In this document: in pieces, positions 1 to 7,952 of the stretch
How the letters are laid out: each line of letters opens with the position of its first letter
Position numbering within the stretch: position 1 is the first letter of the stretch
Source: Natrarchaeobaculum aegyptiacum
GTDB taxonomy: Archaea; Halobacteriota; Halobacteria; Halobacteriales; Natrialbaceae
Direction of reading: 5' to 3'
Length of the DNA stretch: 64,000 bases
NCBI RefSeq assembly: GCF_002156705.1
Contig: NZ_CP019893.1
Location: 2,976,001-3,040,000 of the forward strand
Position numbers and translations under genes: made by a program
The notes under the pieces: generated by a model
What the model was told of the DNA's origin: nothing
The model's database searches: none
Seen by the model: only the letters and a program-made list of their open reading frames with translations

Positions 1-35
1 TATTCTGTTATGAGTTACCCATACAAAAGCTTCAC

Positions 36-48
36 AACGCTTATTCTG
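36..48 (+). promoter_or_regulatory. TATA-like promoter element of the first glycosyltransferase gene
   Basis: The AT-rich element GCTTATTC lies 25-32 nt before the ATG at 71. This spacing fits archaeal leaderless transcription, where the start site coincides with the start codon. Confidence 0.45.
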
Positions 49-70
49 ACCCCTTCTCAACTCGTACCGA

Positions 71-997
71 ATGCAGGTTTCCGTCGTCGTCTGTACGTAC
101 GCACCCGAACGCTACGATGACTTCGTCGAGGCCGTCGAGAGCGTCCTCGAACAGACCTACGATTCGCTCGAGGTCGTACTCGTCGTCGACGGGACCGAAG
201 AGGTCTACGAGCAGGTACAGTCGGATTTTGGAGCCCTGGAGAACGTCGTCACACACTGTAACGACGAGAATCGGGGCGTGTCCGCCAGTCGGACGACAGG
301 TGCCGAACTGGCGAGCGGTGACGTAGTCGCGTTTATCGACGACGACGCGATCGCCGAACCCAACTGGGCCGCGGAGTTGGTGGCGGTGTACGAGTCGACC
401 GATGCACTCGCAGTCGGTGGCCGAATGGTCGGGGAATGGCTCGCCGGCCGGCCGTGGTTCCTTCCTGAGGAGTTTTACTGGCTCGTCGGCGTGACCTATC
501 CCGGCTTCGCCGAGGACGGTGCAGAGGTGCGAAACACGTTCGAATCGAACATTTCGTTTCGTCGGGACGTCTTCCTCGAGCTCGGTGGATTCGACCCCGA
601 TCTGGGACCGACAGCCGACGAGTACAGTCACTCCGAAGGGGCCGAGATCGGTGCACGATTGCGGGCGACGTATGGTCGGGGAGTCGTCTATACCGCCGAC
701 GCGGTCGTTCGACACAAGGTCTTCGAACATCGGATTCAGTTCAGCTGGTTGTGCAAGCGAGCTTTCGAACAGGGACAGTCGAAACGAGCGATGGAACGAC
801 GGGACGCTGCGTCGGCTGGTGAAGAATACGGGTATCTGCGGATGCTGTTCACCCAGCATGTCCCGCGACGGATTCGACAACTATTGCAGTCGCCATCGAG
901 CGCTGCTGTGGTGCAGTTCCTGATGATGTTCGTCTTCACTTTGATCGTGGGTGTTGGGTACGTGCACAGCGCTGCAATGGCGTTTAGGGGTGAGTAA
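71..997 (+). CDS. GT2-family glycosyltransferase, AglG-like
   Basis: A family 2 (GT-A fold) glycosyltransferase of 308 aa. The N-terminus reads VSVVVCTYAPERY, the typical beta1 nucleotide-binding start, and the donor/metal motif FIDDDA follows at about residue 95. A hydrophobic C-terminal stretch (about residues 275-300) would anchor it to the membrane. The layout resembles Haloferax AglG/AglI, which add hexuronic acid to dolichol-phosphate-linked S-layer glycans. The substrate here is not known, so the Agl resemblance is a family statement. A TATA-like box sits 25-32 nt upstream, so transcription is probably leaderless. It opens the surface-glycan locus that extends to AglF. Confidence 0.85.
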   Translation: MQVSVVVCTYAPERYDDFVEAVESVLEQTYDSLEVVLVVDGTEEVYEQVQSDFGALENVVTHCNDENRGVSASRTTGAELASGDVVAFIDDDAIAEPNWAAELVAVYESTDALAVGGRMVGEWLAGRPWFLPEEFYWLVGVTYPGFAEDGAEVRNTFESNISFRRDVFLELGGFDPDLGPTADEYSHSEGAEIGARLRATYGRGVVYTADAVVRHKVFEHRIQFSWLCKRAFEQGQSKRAMERRDAASAGEEYGYLRMLFTQHVPRRIRQLLQSPSSAAVVQFLMMFVFTLIVGVGYVHSAAMAFRGE

Positions 998-1120
998 CTG
1001 TCCAATGCAGTGAGAACGACTGCTAGAGAGCCACCGGACACGAAAGCCATCTTCAGCGAGCTAATTTCGCGTGCATTCCAAAGCGGTACGTATTTTCGCT
1101 GCTGCACGAAACGAGATGCT

Positions 1121-2254
1121 ATGTCGGATATCGACGACGTCTGCGTCGTCACTCATCCGCTCGGATCCGCGAGCGACAGCCACGCTCGAACGCTTCTTGA
1201 CGTCATTTCAGCGATCACGTCGGTATCGCTCGTCGCCATCACAGTCTCCGCAGACTCGTCACTACGTGACGAGTATGAGTCCATCCAGATTTCTGAGGAG
1301 GGCACTGGTGGGAGCATTCCCGTAGCCGCGGCGCGGTTCCTCCTGTACCAGTTTCAGATGGCACGTGTTATCCGTCGCCGTCCCGAATCGACCGTGCTGT
1401 TTTTCGGCGTGACGTCGTATCTCCTCCCGATCATTGCAGCAAAAATTACGGGGAAGAAAGTCGTCCTCCAGCCCCGTGGAGACGTTCCACTCACATTGCG
1501 TCTCCAGTGGCAACAGCGTATGCCCAACGTCTTCGCGCGCACTCTGGCGGGATGTGTGTGGACACTCGAGTGGATTGGGTATCAATCGGCCGATGCCATC
1601 GTCACGTACACCCCGTCGATGGCCGAGGAACTGGGACTCGATCGATTCGACTACAAACTCTATCCTCACGGGGCAAGGTACGTAAATCTCGATCGGTTCT
1701 ATCCGCATCGTCCCTTCGAAGAGCGGGATCGCGTGGTCGGTTTCCTGGGTCGACTCGACGAAGAGAAAGGAATCCGGACACTCGCCGAGGTCGCGAAACG
1801 GCTACCAGACGACGTTACGTTCCGGTTTATCGGTGACGGAGCGCTTCGGGACTGGCTTGAGGCGGAACTCTCCGAGGAAATCACTTCAGGCCAGGTCGAA
1901 ATAACTGGCTGGGTCGACCACGATGCCGTTCCCGAAGAGTTGAGCCATCTCCGGTTGCTTGTGATGCCTTCCGCGCCTACTGAGGGACTACCAACAACGA
2001 TCCTCGAGGCGATGGCGTGTGGGACGCCGGTCTACGCGACGCCCGTCTCGGGTGTTCCGGACGTAGTTCGGGAGGGAGAGACGGGGTTTTTGATGGACGA
2101 AGTTGAACCTGCGGAAATTGCTGAAAGCATCACATCGATACTGGTCCGGGACGATCTCGATGGATTGAGCCATAATGCTCGAGTTATGATTGATGAGGAA
2201 TACAGTTTCGATGCTGCGGTTAAGCGATATCGAGTGATTCTGAGAGATGCTTAA
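1121..2254 (+). CDS. GT4-family glycosyltransferase
   Basis: A GT-B fold retaining glycosyltransferase (glycosyl transferases group 1) of 377 aa. The C-terminal donor domain has VVGFLGRLDEEKGIRTL at about residue 210 and the EX7E-like stretch PTEGLPTTILEAMACGTPV near residue 290, both classic for the family. It probably transfers a sugar from an NDP-sugar during surface glycan assembly on the cytoplasmic face. I chose the ATG at 1121 over a longer in-frame start at 1010 because MSDIDDVCVVTHPLG begins the first Rossmann strand and a TATA-like element (GTACGTATTTT) lies about 30 nt upstream. Confidence 0.85.
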   Translation: MSDIDDVCVVTHPLGSASDSHARTLLDVISAITSVSLVAITVSADSSLRDEYESIQISEEGTGGSIPVAAARFLLYQFQMARVIRRRPESTVLFFGVTSYLLPIIAAKITGKKVVLQPRGDVPLTLRLQWQQRMPNVFARTLAGCVWTLEWIGYQSADAIVTYTPSMAEELGLDRFDYKLYPHGARYVNLDRFYPHRPFEERDRVVGFLGRLDEEKGIRTLAEVAKRLPDDVTFRFIGDGALRDWLEAELSEEITSGQVEITGWVDHDAVPEELSHLRLLVMPSAPTEGLPTTILEAMACGTPVYATPVSGVPDVVREGETGFLMDEVEPAEIAESITSILVRDDLDGLSHNARVMIDEEYSFDAAVKRYRVILRDA

Positions 2255-2321
2255 AATGGATCTCACAGGGCGGCCAGTGAAATGAAAGATATTTACCACA
2301 CCGATATAATCAGTCGCCATA

Positions 2322-3296
2322 ATGACTGTCGTCGTTTTCGGGATTGACGCACTTGATCCGGATCTGGTCGATCCTGACCAACATCCCAACTTAACTCTAG
2401 AGACCCACGACCGGATTGAAACAATTAACAGTTCAGCCGGCGAACCGAGCACACATGAGCTCTGGCCGACGATTATTACAGGCCTTTCACCCGAAGAACA
2501 CGGCCTGAAACTCGACGACGGTGTAGCATGGGAAAATCCTGTACTAAACTTTGGCAGTACGGTCGCTGACTACTTTCTCCCGAAGTCCCTGCAAACGCGA
2601 ATCGGCGGCTGGCTCCTGACGAATACGGAGACCGATGCATTTCGAACGAACGTAACGTACTACGAGAAAAACGAGCTCTCGACAGTCTTCGACGGCTACG
2701 AGTCGAAAGCAATTGGGATTCCAAACTACGTTGTTAATCCCAATGAAGAAGATCGCGAACATCAATTACGACGACAAATGGGTGATCTGTTTGCACGTGA
2801 TGGTGACGCTATGGGTGGCCACACGTCGTCGGACCCGGATCAGTTCTACGAACTGTGTATGGAGATGTCGATGATTCGGCTCGCTCGTATCCGTCGGGCG
2901 CTCCGTAGTCGACAGCATGAACTCGTCTTTGGATATACGAGCGGCCTCGATCTGATCGGACACGTCAGCTACGATCGACCAGCATTACAAGGACGGGCGT
3001 ACGAAGAGCTAGACGAGTTCGTGGGGGAACTCGTTTCCGATCTAGACGAAAGCAACGAGCTCGTGTTAGTCAGCGACCACGGCCTTCAGGACGGCCTCCA
3101 CACCGAGGAAGCGATGGTTGCCGCGACTAAACCAGCAATGATCGAGAAAATCTCAAGCGTTCTCGACGTGTGTGAAGCGATAGAATTCGAGCTGGATCAT
3201 ACCGACCATACACCAACTCCACCAAGTGATCAGAGAACTAAATTAGGCGACTCAGACAAAGTCCGAGAACAACTCGAAGATCTCGGATATTTGTGA
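2322..3296 (+). CDS. Alkaline-phosphatase-superfamily phosphodiesterase/nucleotide pyrophosphatase-like protein
   Basis: A 324-aa protein with the AlkP-fold metal and nucleophile layout. VVVFGIDALDPDL at the N-terminus supplies the first metal Asp, SAGEPSTHELWPTIITG carries the likely Thr/Ser nucleophile, and LVSDHGLQDG gives the DHG motif near residue 250. Members hydrolyse phosphodiester or pyrophosphate bonds of nucleotide sugars and phospho-lipids. There is no signal peptide, so a cytoplasmic role is likely. Its place between glycosyltransferases and CDP-polyol transferase homologues suggests turnover or trimming of activated precursors. That is inference; the substrate is unknown. A TATA-like element (AGATATTTA) precedes the start by about 30 nt. 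Confidence 0.75.
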   Translation: MTVVVFGIDALDPDLVDPDQHPNLTLETHDRIETINSSAGEPSTHELWPTIITGLSPEEHGLKLDDGVAWENPVLNFGSTVADYFLPKSLQTRIGGWLLTNTETDAFRTNVTYYEKNELSTVFDGYESKAIGIPNYVVNPNEEDREHQLRRQMGDLFARDGDAMGGHTSSDPDQFYELCMEMSMIRLARIRRALRSRQHELVFGYTSGLDLIGHVSYDRPALQGRAYEELDEFVGELVSDLDESNELVLVSDHGLQDGLHTEEAMVAATKPAMIEKISSVLDVCEAIEFELDHTDHTPTPPSDQRTKLGDSDKVREQLEDLGYL

Positions 3297-3321
3297 TCGT
3301 TCAGAGTTACTCCATCGACGG

Positions 3322-4569
3322 TTATGTATATTGACTGTCTGGATCGCTTTCATCATCGCAAAACCCCGAAAAAGCCAGTACTTTCTCGACTGTCGACTCC
3401 TTCCAATTCGGCAAAAGCACGCGCCGAACGAACGATCGATCCTCACTAAACGTCTCATCACCAGCGAGACAGGTCTCGAGGTGCTCGAGAAACTCTTCTG
3501 CTGAATCGATGGTTTTGCCAGGAAAATATCGGTCGTAGTCGAATGCAATCCCACGCTGATCGACAAACTGTTCGTGGCGATCGGTAACAAAAATCACTGG
3601 TCGATCGAACGGGAGGAAATCCATGTAAATCGACGAATAATCAGTAACGAGCACGTCTACGTGAGCGAGCAGTTCTAGCGACGATGGCGACCTGTCCTGT
3701 CCGGCGTAGAAGATAGTCTCTCCATCGACGAACTTCTCGTAGATTCCACTATCTTCCTCGTTCGGGTGCATGCGGAGGAACAACCGAGCGTCTTGCTCGC
3801 GGAGAAAGGTTCGTAACTCTTCCAGTTCGAAGTTCTCGAAGGGAAACGGCGTCGACCGGTACGCACCGTCCTTGTGGGTCGGCGCATAGAGGATGGTATC
3901 GTGGTCCGTTTTGAGTTCTTCAACGTCGATTTCTTCAGGAGGTGGGGACGGATCATCGCTCAGAAGCTCTGCGATCCGGTCATACCGTGGATACCCGAGT
4001 GTCTCAAAGTGAGCGGGATGTCGCCCTTCGGCACTCGAGCGAAAGAACCGTTCCACGTCTGAGGCTACTGATTGTGCGTCAATCCCTGTGTATAGATACC
4101 AGTCGAGGACGGTATTCTTCACCCGTCCAAATAGCGAGGGAGAAGAGTTGTCATTGGCATGCCGCCGATAGGCTTTCGTGATTACACCGTGATAAAATAG
4201 CACACAGGTTCGGCGGTAATTTTGCCAGAATAACCGATATCCATGGAGGTGATGTGGGCCTTCAAGTACGACGAGTCGACAGGTTGCAAGTTTGAACAAG
4301 AATGAGAACGTGTCTGATTCGACAATCGTAACTTGATCATTGTATGGCGATTCAAGATCGTTGGTGGAAGTGTCCAGTTGATCTTCTTGTACACAAACGT
4401 AAATCTGACCGGCAGAGACTTCCGATAACCGGTCCAACAGAGGTTTGACATCAGCGTCAAGAATAGCATACTGGGTGCAAATCATCACGTCTGATCGTTT
4501 CTGACGTACGAATAGGTCAATGACTCCAAAAATGATACTTAAGCTAATACGTCTTAGATACTCGACCAT
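3322..4569 (-). CDS. CDP-glycerol/polyol phosphotransferase family protein (TagB/TagF-like)
   Basis: A 415-aa member of the CDP-glycerol glycerophosphotransferase family, which in bacteria polymerises or primes wall teichoic acids from CDP-glycerol or CDP-ribitol. Family landmarks are visible: an HG motif (FYHGVITKAY), YAPTHKDG, RMHPNEED, and the diagnostic VTDYSSIYMDFLPFDRPVIF near the C-terminus. I chose the ATG at 4569; an upstream TTG at 4599 would add ten residues. It is transcribed against its neighbours and converges with the phosphodiesterase gene. Base composition is AT-richer than the core genes. The donor is likely a CDP-activated group, which matters given the CTP-dependent cassette at 7.9-12.5 kb. 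Confidence 0.8.
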   Translation of the reverse strand: MVEYLRRISLSIIFGVIDLFVRQKRSDVMICTQYAILDADVKPLLDRLSEVSAGQIYVCVQEDQLDTSTNDLESPYNDQVTIVESDTFSFLFKLATCRLVVLEGPHHLHGYRLFWQNYRRTCVLFYHGVITKAYRRHANDNSSPSLFGRVKNTVLDWYLYTGIDAQSVASDVERFFRSSAEGRHPAHFETLGYPRYDRIAELLSDDPSPPPEEIDVEELKTDHDTILYAPTHKDGAYRSTPFPFENFELEELRTFLREQDARLFLRMHPNEEDSGIYEKFVDGETIFYAGQDRSPSSLELLAHVDVLVTDYSSIYMDFLPFDRPVIFVTDRHEQFVDQRGIAFDYDRYFPGKTIDSAEEFLEHLETCLAGDETFSEDRSFVRRVLLPNWKESTVEKVLAFSGFCDDESDPDSQYT

Positions 4570-5035
4570 CACTGCTTGGTATGACTCAGAGTCGTTCAAG
4601 TACTTCGATTCAATGATGGTGTTTATCCCATCCGGCTCTATTCGCTAATAAATTATAATACCTGATACTCTAATGAGTGTCGTGAAAGTCCGGGGAACGG
4701 CCATGGTATATCCGACACGAAACTACGCCTATCTTATTTATGAGGATTGATGATCTGGTCGCCGGATATTAGGTCAGTAGCGAGCGGACTCCCCTCCAGT
4801 CACTAGCAGCATTTTAGCTAGCGTCACGACAGCCCTGGCAAAGCGGAAAGTTTAGACGTAATTCATCCACCGTTTCTTGCTACCCGGGATTTTTGCATCA
4901 GGCCAGCACAATCTTTTGATTCACCAGAGATCTATACGACACTTCTTATTTAGCTACGGCCGAATAATCTCAACAGCTCTACAGCGAAGCACTGTCGTTG
5001 AATATAAGCCCTCGAGATGCGATCCTCAAAGTACT
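4570..5035. other. Intergenic region between two divergent TagF-like genes
   Basis: About 466 nt without a supportable gene. It is AT-rich and must hold both divergent promoters. GAATATAAGCC at about 5000-5010 is a good TATA candidate for the gene starting at 5036. No repeat or RNA structure stood out. Confidence 0.5.
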
Positions 5036-6367
5036 ATGACTAATCCCCTGCTACGTGCGTATTATATCTCAAAGAATGAAGGGTTACGCTCATTGTTTCG
5101 CAAGAGCGTCGATTTTCTTCTAACACCTGTTCCATCTATCGATAATTTAAAATTTGCTGTTAAAGACCGGACCGGGGACTATCCCTGCGATAGAACGATT
5201 ATGGTAACTCTTCGTCAATCGATGTTTGACTCGGATACGTTATCCGTCGTTGTCCAATCTGTCAAGAGATCTGATATTGATACAGTATTCTTACTGGTTT
5301 CGTCGGAGAGTAAATTCATCTCCTCGAATAAATACGCCCTCGAAAGCATCACGGGGTCTGATACTGAGGTGAAAATAATCGAGGAAGGCTCTAGCCACCT
5401 TCCGAGTGCCGTTGCTCAATCACAGTTCATCTTCATCCGGAACGGTCCAGAACTCGCTGGCTACCGGTTTGTTAATACGAATTCGGAACGCAAGTTTGTG
5501 CGGATATTCCATGGTTTTGCTAAAGCAAGTGGTGGGTTCAGAGAACGAAACGCAGAAAGCGGGGCAGTGAGCACTGTTAGGCTTCCACGCCGATTCCGCC
5601 CTATTGACATATATCCTGTTGCGAGTGATGTCGAACTTTTCTATCGATCTGCAGCAGAAGGCATTCACCCGGCTCAGGTGAAAAAATGCAGCTACCCGAA
5701 ATACACTCGGCTTAAACGGCTACGGACTGGAAAAGATTCCCCCATTCTGCCAGAAAAGACAAAAGAATCACTCGGTAATGATGGTTGTAAATCCCGTATT
5801 CTGTATGCGCCTACTCATAAAGGAACTTACGAACCGACAGAGTTATTCCCGTTTTCCGATTTCGATCTTCAAGTGCTGCGGGAGCAGCTCGAGTCGTTAG
5901 ATGTTGTCCTTTATATTAGAATGCATATTCATGAAGAACAAGCGGGCATTTACGACGAATATATTGACGGCGACATAATAAAATATGCTGGACACGGATT
6001 CTCTCCCTCAGCGGCCGAAATCCTTCCCGAATTTGATGTGCTCATAACGGATTATTCGTCAATATACACGGAGTATTTGGCACTAGATAGACCAATTTTA
6101 TTCATCATTGACGACACGAATCCCTACTGGACTAACAAAGGCCTTGCTTTCGATGATGAAAAGTATACTCCTGGTCCTAAGATATCCGACTTTGAAGACT
6201 TCTTGCTAGAACTAGAAAACCACATCACTGATCAATCCAGATATTGTCGTGAACGAGAATTTGCGATAAATTCACTCGTACCTGATCGAGATATCGATTT
6301 CCTTGATTGCATACTCGACAACTGTATAGAGGGAAAACCAAATCGCAGTAGAGATATTGTCCAGTAG
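5036..6367 (+). CDS. CDP-glycerol/polyol phosphotransferase family protein (TagB/TagF-like), second copy
   Basis: A 443-aa homologue of the neighbouring TagF-like protein. Shared landmarks are the HG motif in IFHGFAKASGG, YAPTHKGTYE, RMHIHEEQAG (the usual RxHP has become RMHI) and ITDYSSIYTEYLALDRPILF. I chose the ATG at 5036 over an in-frame start 159 nt earlier because a TATA-like GAATATAAGCC lies about 30 nt before it and the 53 extra residues look non-coding. It is divergently arranged with the first copy. Having two copies suggests a primer/polymerase division of labour or different acceptors, as in teichoic acid systems (inference). Markedly AT-rich codon use suggests recent acquisition. 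Confidence 0.8.
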   Translation: MTNPLLRAYYISKNEGLRSLFRKSVDFLLTPVPSIDNLKFAVKDRTGDYPCDRTIMVTLRQSMFDSDTLSVVVQSVKRSDIDTVFLLVSSESKFISSNKYALESITGSDTEVKIIEEGSSHLPSAVAQSQFIFIRNGPELAGYRFVNTNSERKFVRIFHGFAKASGGFRERNAESGAVSTVRLPRRFRPIDIYPVASDVELFYRSAAEGIHPAQVKKCSYPKYTRLKRLRTGKDSPILPEKTKESLGNDGCKSRILYAPTHKGTYEPTELFPFSDFDLQVLREQLESLDVVLYIRMHIHEEQAGIYDEYIDGDIIKYAGHGFSPSAAEILPEFDVLITDYSSIYTEYLALDRPILFIIDDTNPYWTNKGLAFDDEKYTPGPKISDFEDFLLELENHITDQSRYCREREFAINSLVPDRDIDFLDCILDNCIEGKPNRSRDIVQ

Positions 6368-6394
6368 GTCCTCGGAAAGATACGCTCTGCACTT

Positions 6395-7855
6395 ATGAAT
6401 ATTGGACAGACATCACTGATCGTCTTTCTCTCAAAATTGGCAGGGTCCGCGTTAGGATTCATCGCAACGATTTACTTTGCTCGAGTGCTCGGAGCGGAAG
6501 TTCTCGGAATCTATGCTGTGATCATGTCGACTGTTGCTTGGTTGCAAACAGGCGGCAAAATGGGGATCGCGAAAGCGACGAATAAGCGTATTAGCGAAGG
6601 GGAAGACCGTGGAAAGTTCCTGGTTGCAGGAATAGTTTCCCTGGTATTGTTTATTACTGCTATTTCTCTTGTGGCTATTGCAGCAACGCCATTTATTGAA
6701 TCGTATCTCAGTGATTTTGAGAATTACTCTCAAACATCGGTGGTCTACTTCATATTGCTGTTGTTGGCTATTAAGTTAGTGTTCATATTCGTGCTGGAGG
6801 TCTTGAGGGGGCTGCATATGGTGCATATCGCTGGACCTCTAAAACCAGTCAAAACCGCCACCCAGAGCATTATTCAGTTGGCACTTGTTTTTGCGGGTTT
6901 GGGTCTTATCGGAATGCTGTTAGGATATTTTATCGGGGCAATTATTGTGCTGCTGGTTGCCGGAGTCTTCCTCAAAATCCGCCCAGCGAATCCGACTTCT
7001 ACTCATTACCAGTCTCTTCTTAACTATGCGAAGTTCTCCTGGCTCGGTGGACTAAAATCACGGGCACTAAACGATGTGGACATACTAATTCTCAATGCGA
7101 TGGTCGCCACCGGGTTAGTTGGGATTTATTCCGTCGTCTGGAGTCTTTCGAAGTTCCTCGACCTGTTCAGCAGTGCCATTGGGGAAACAGTGTTCCCAGA
7201 GATAAGTAAAATCAGTAAACAGCAGGAAATTGGTGAAGTAAAATTACTTATCGAAGATGCCGTTGCATACGCCGGCTTGATTACGATTCCGGGTCTAGTT
7301 GGTGGTGTCGTGATTTCCGATCGGCTGTTGCAGATTTATGGCCCGGAGTTCGTCCAAGGTGTAGAAATCCTCTGGATGTTGCTTCTAGCGGTCCTCTTTT
7401 TCAGCTATTATCGGCAATTTCTCAATGCGCTTAATGCTCTTGATTTCCCAAACTTGGCATTTTTTTCTAACATCGTGTTTGTAGTGTCTAATATCGTCCT
7501 GAATGTGATATTGATCTGGAGATTTGGCTGGATCGGTGCAGCAGTGGCAAGCACCCTTTCGATATTGATCGGACTGGTAGCGTCGTATCTCTTACTCATA
7601 CGAATTGTTACAATTGAAATCCCGGCGAACGAGATTGGACGTCAATTAGTTGCTGCTATTGCAATGGGTGCAATCGTGGCCATTACTCGGGGAACGATTG
7701 AATCAGCGGGCCTAATTGAAAATAATACCATTATCGTGCTGGGGCTCGTTTCACTTGGCACTATTGTTTATACGGCGACCTTGTATCAGATATCTCCGAA
7801 ATTCCAGACGACAGTCGAACGGAATATCCCCTTCAACGTACCATTCCGACAGTAA
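6395..7855 (+). CDS. Wzx-type oligosaccharide flippase (polysaccharide biosynthesis/MOP superfamily)
   Basis: A 486-aa integral membrane protein of the MOP exporter superfamily. About 14 hydrophobic segments run through the whole length. The N-terminus (IGQTSLIVFLSKLAGSALGF followed by IYFARVLGAEVLGIY) is the classic flippase start with the YFAR-LG signature. Such proteins translocate lipid-linked glycans to the outer face of the membrane. It lies 27 nt downstream of the second TagF-like gene on the same strand, so the two are probably cotranscribed. AglR-type flippases of haloarchaea belong to the same superfamily. The glycan carried is unknown. Confidence 0.88.
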   Translation: MNIGQTSLIVFLSKLAGSALGFIATIYFARVLGAEVLGIYAVIMSTVAWLQTGGKMGIAKATNKRISEGEDRGKFLVAGIVSLVLFITAISLVAIAATPFIESYLSDFENYSQTSVVYFILLLLAIKLVFIFVLEVLRGLHMVHIAGPLKPVKTATQSIIQLALVFAGLGLIGMLLGYFIGAIIVLLVAGVFLKIRPANPTSTHYQSLLNYAKFSWLGGLKSRALNDVDILILNAMVATGLVGIYSVVWSLSKFLDLFSSAIGETVFPEISKISKQQEIGEVKLLIEDAVAYAGLITIPGLVGGVVISDRLLQIYGPEFVQGVEILWMLLLAVLFFSYYRQFLNALNALDFPNLAFFSNIVFVVSNIVLNVILIWRFGWIGAAVASTLSILIGLVASYLLLIRIVTIEIPANEIGRQLVAAIAMGAIVAITRGTIESAGLIENNTIIVLGLVSLGTIVYTATLYQISPKFQTTVERNIPFNVPFRQ

Positions 7856-7917
7856 CTTCAGAAAGTGTTTCCAACGGATACTGTACAATCAGAAGCTGTT
7901 ACGATTATTGATCCACA

Positions 7918-7932
7918 ATTGATATATATGAT
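7918..7932 (+). promoter_or_regulatory. TATA box of the phosphoramidate operon
   Basis: GATATATATG lies about 23-33 nt before the ATG at 7953. It is the only promoter-like element before the three coupled genes, which have no gaps between them. Confidence 0.5.
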
Positions 7933-7952
7933 GGAGCGAAATCACCGTCAAT

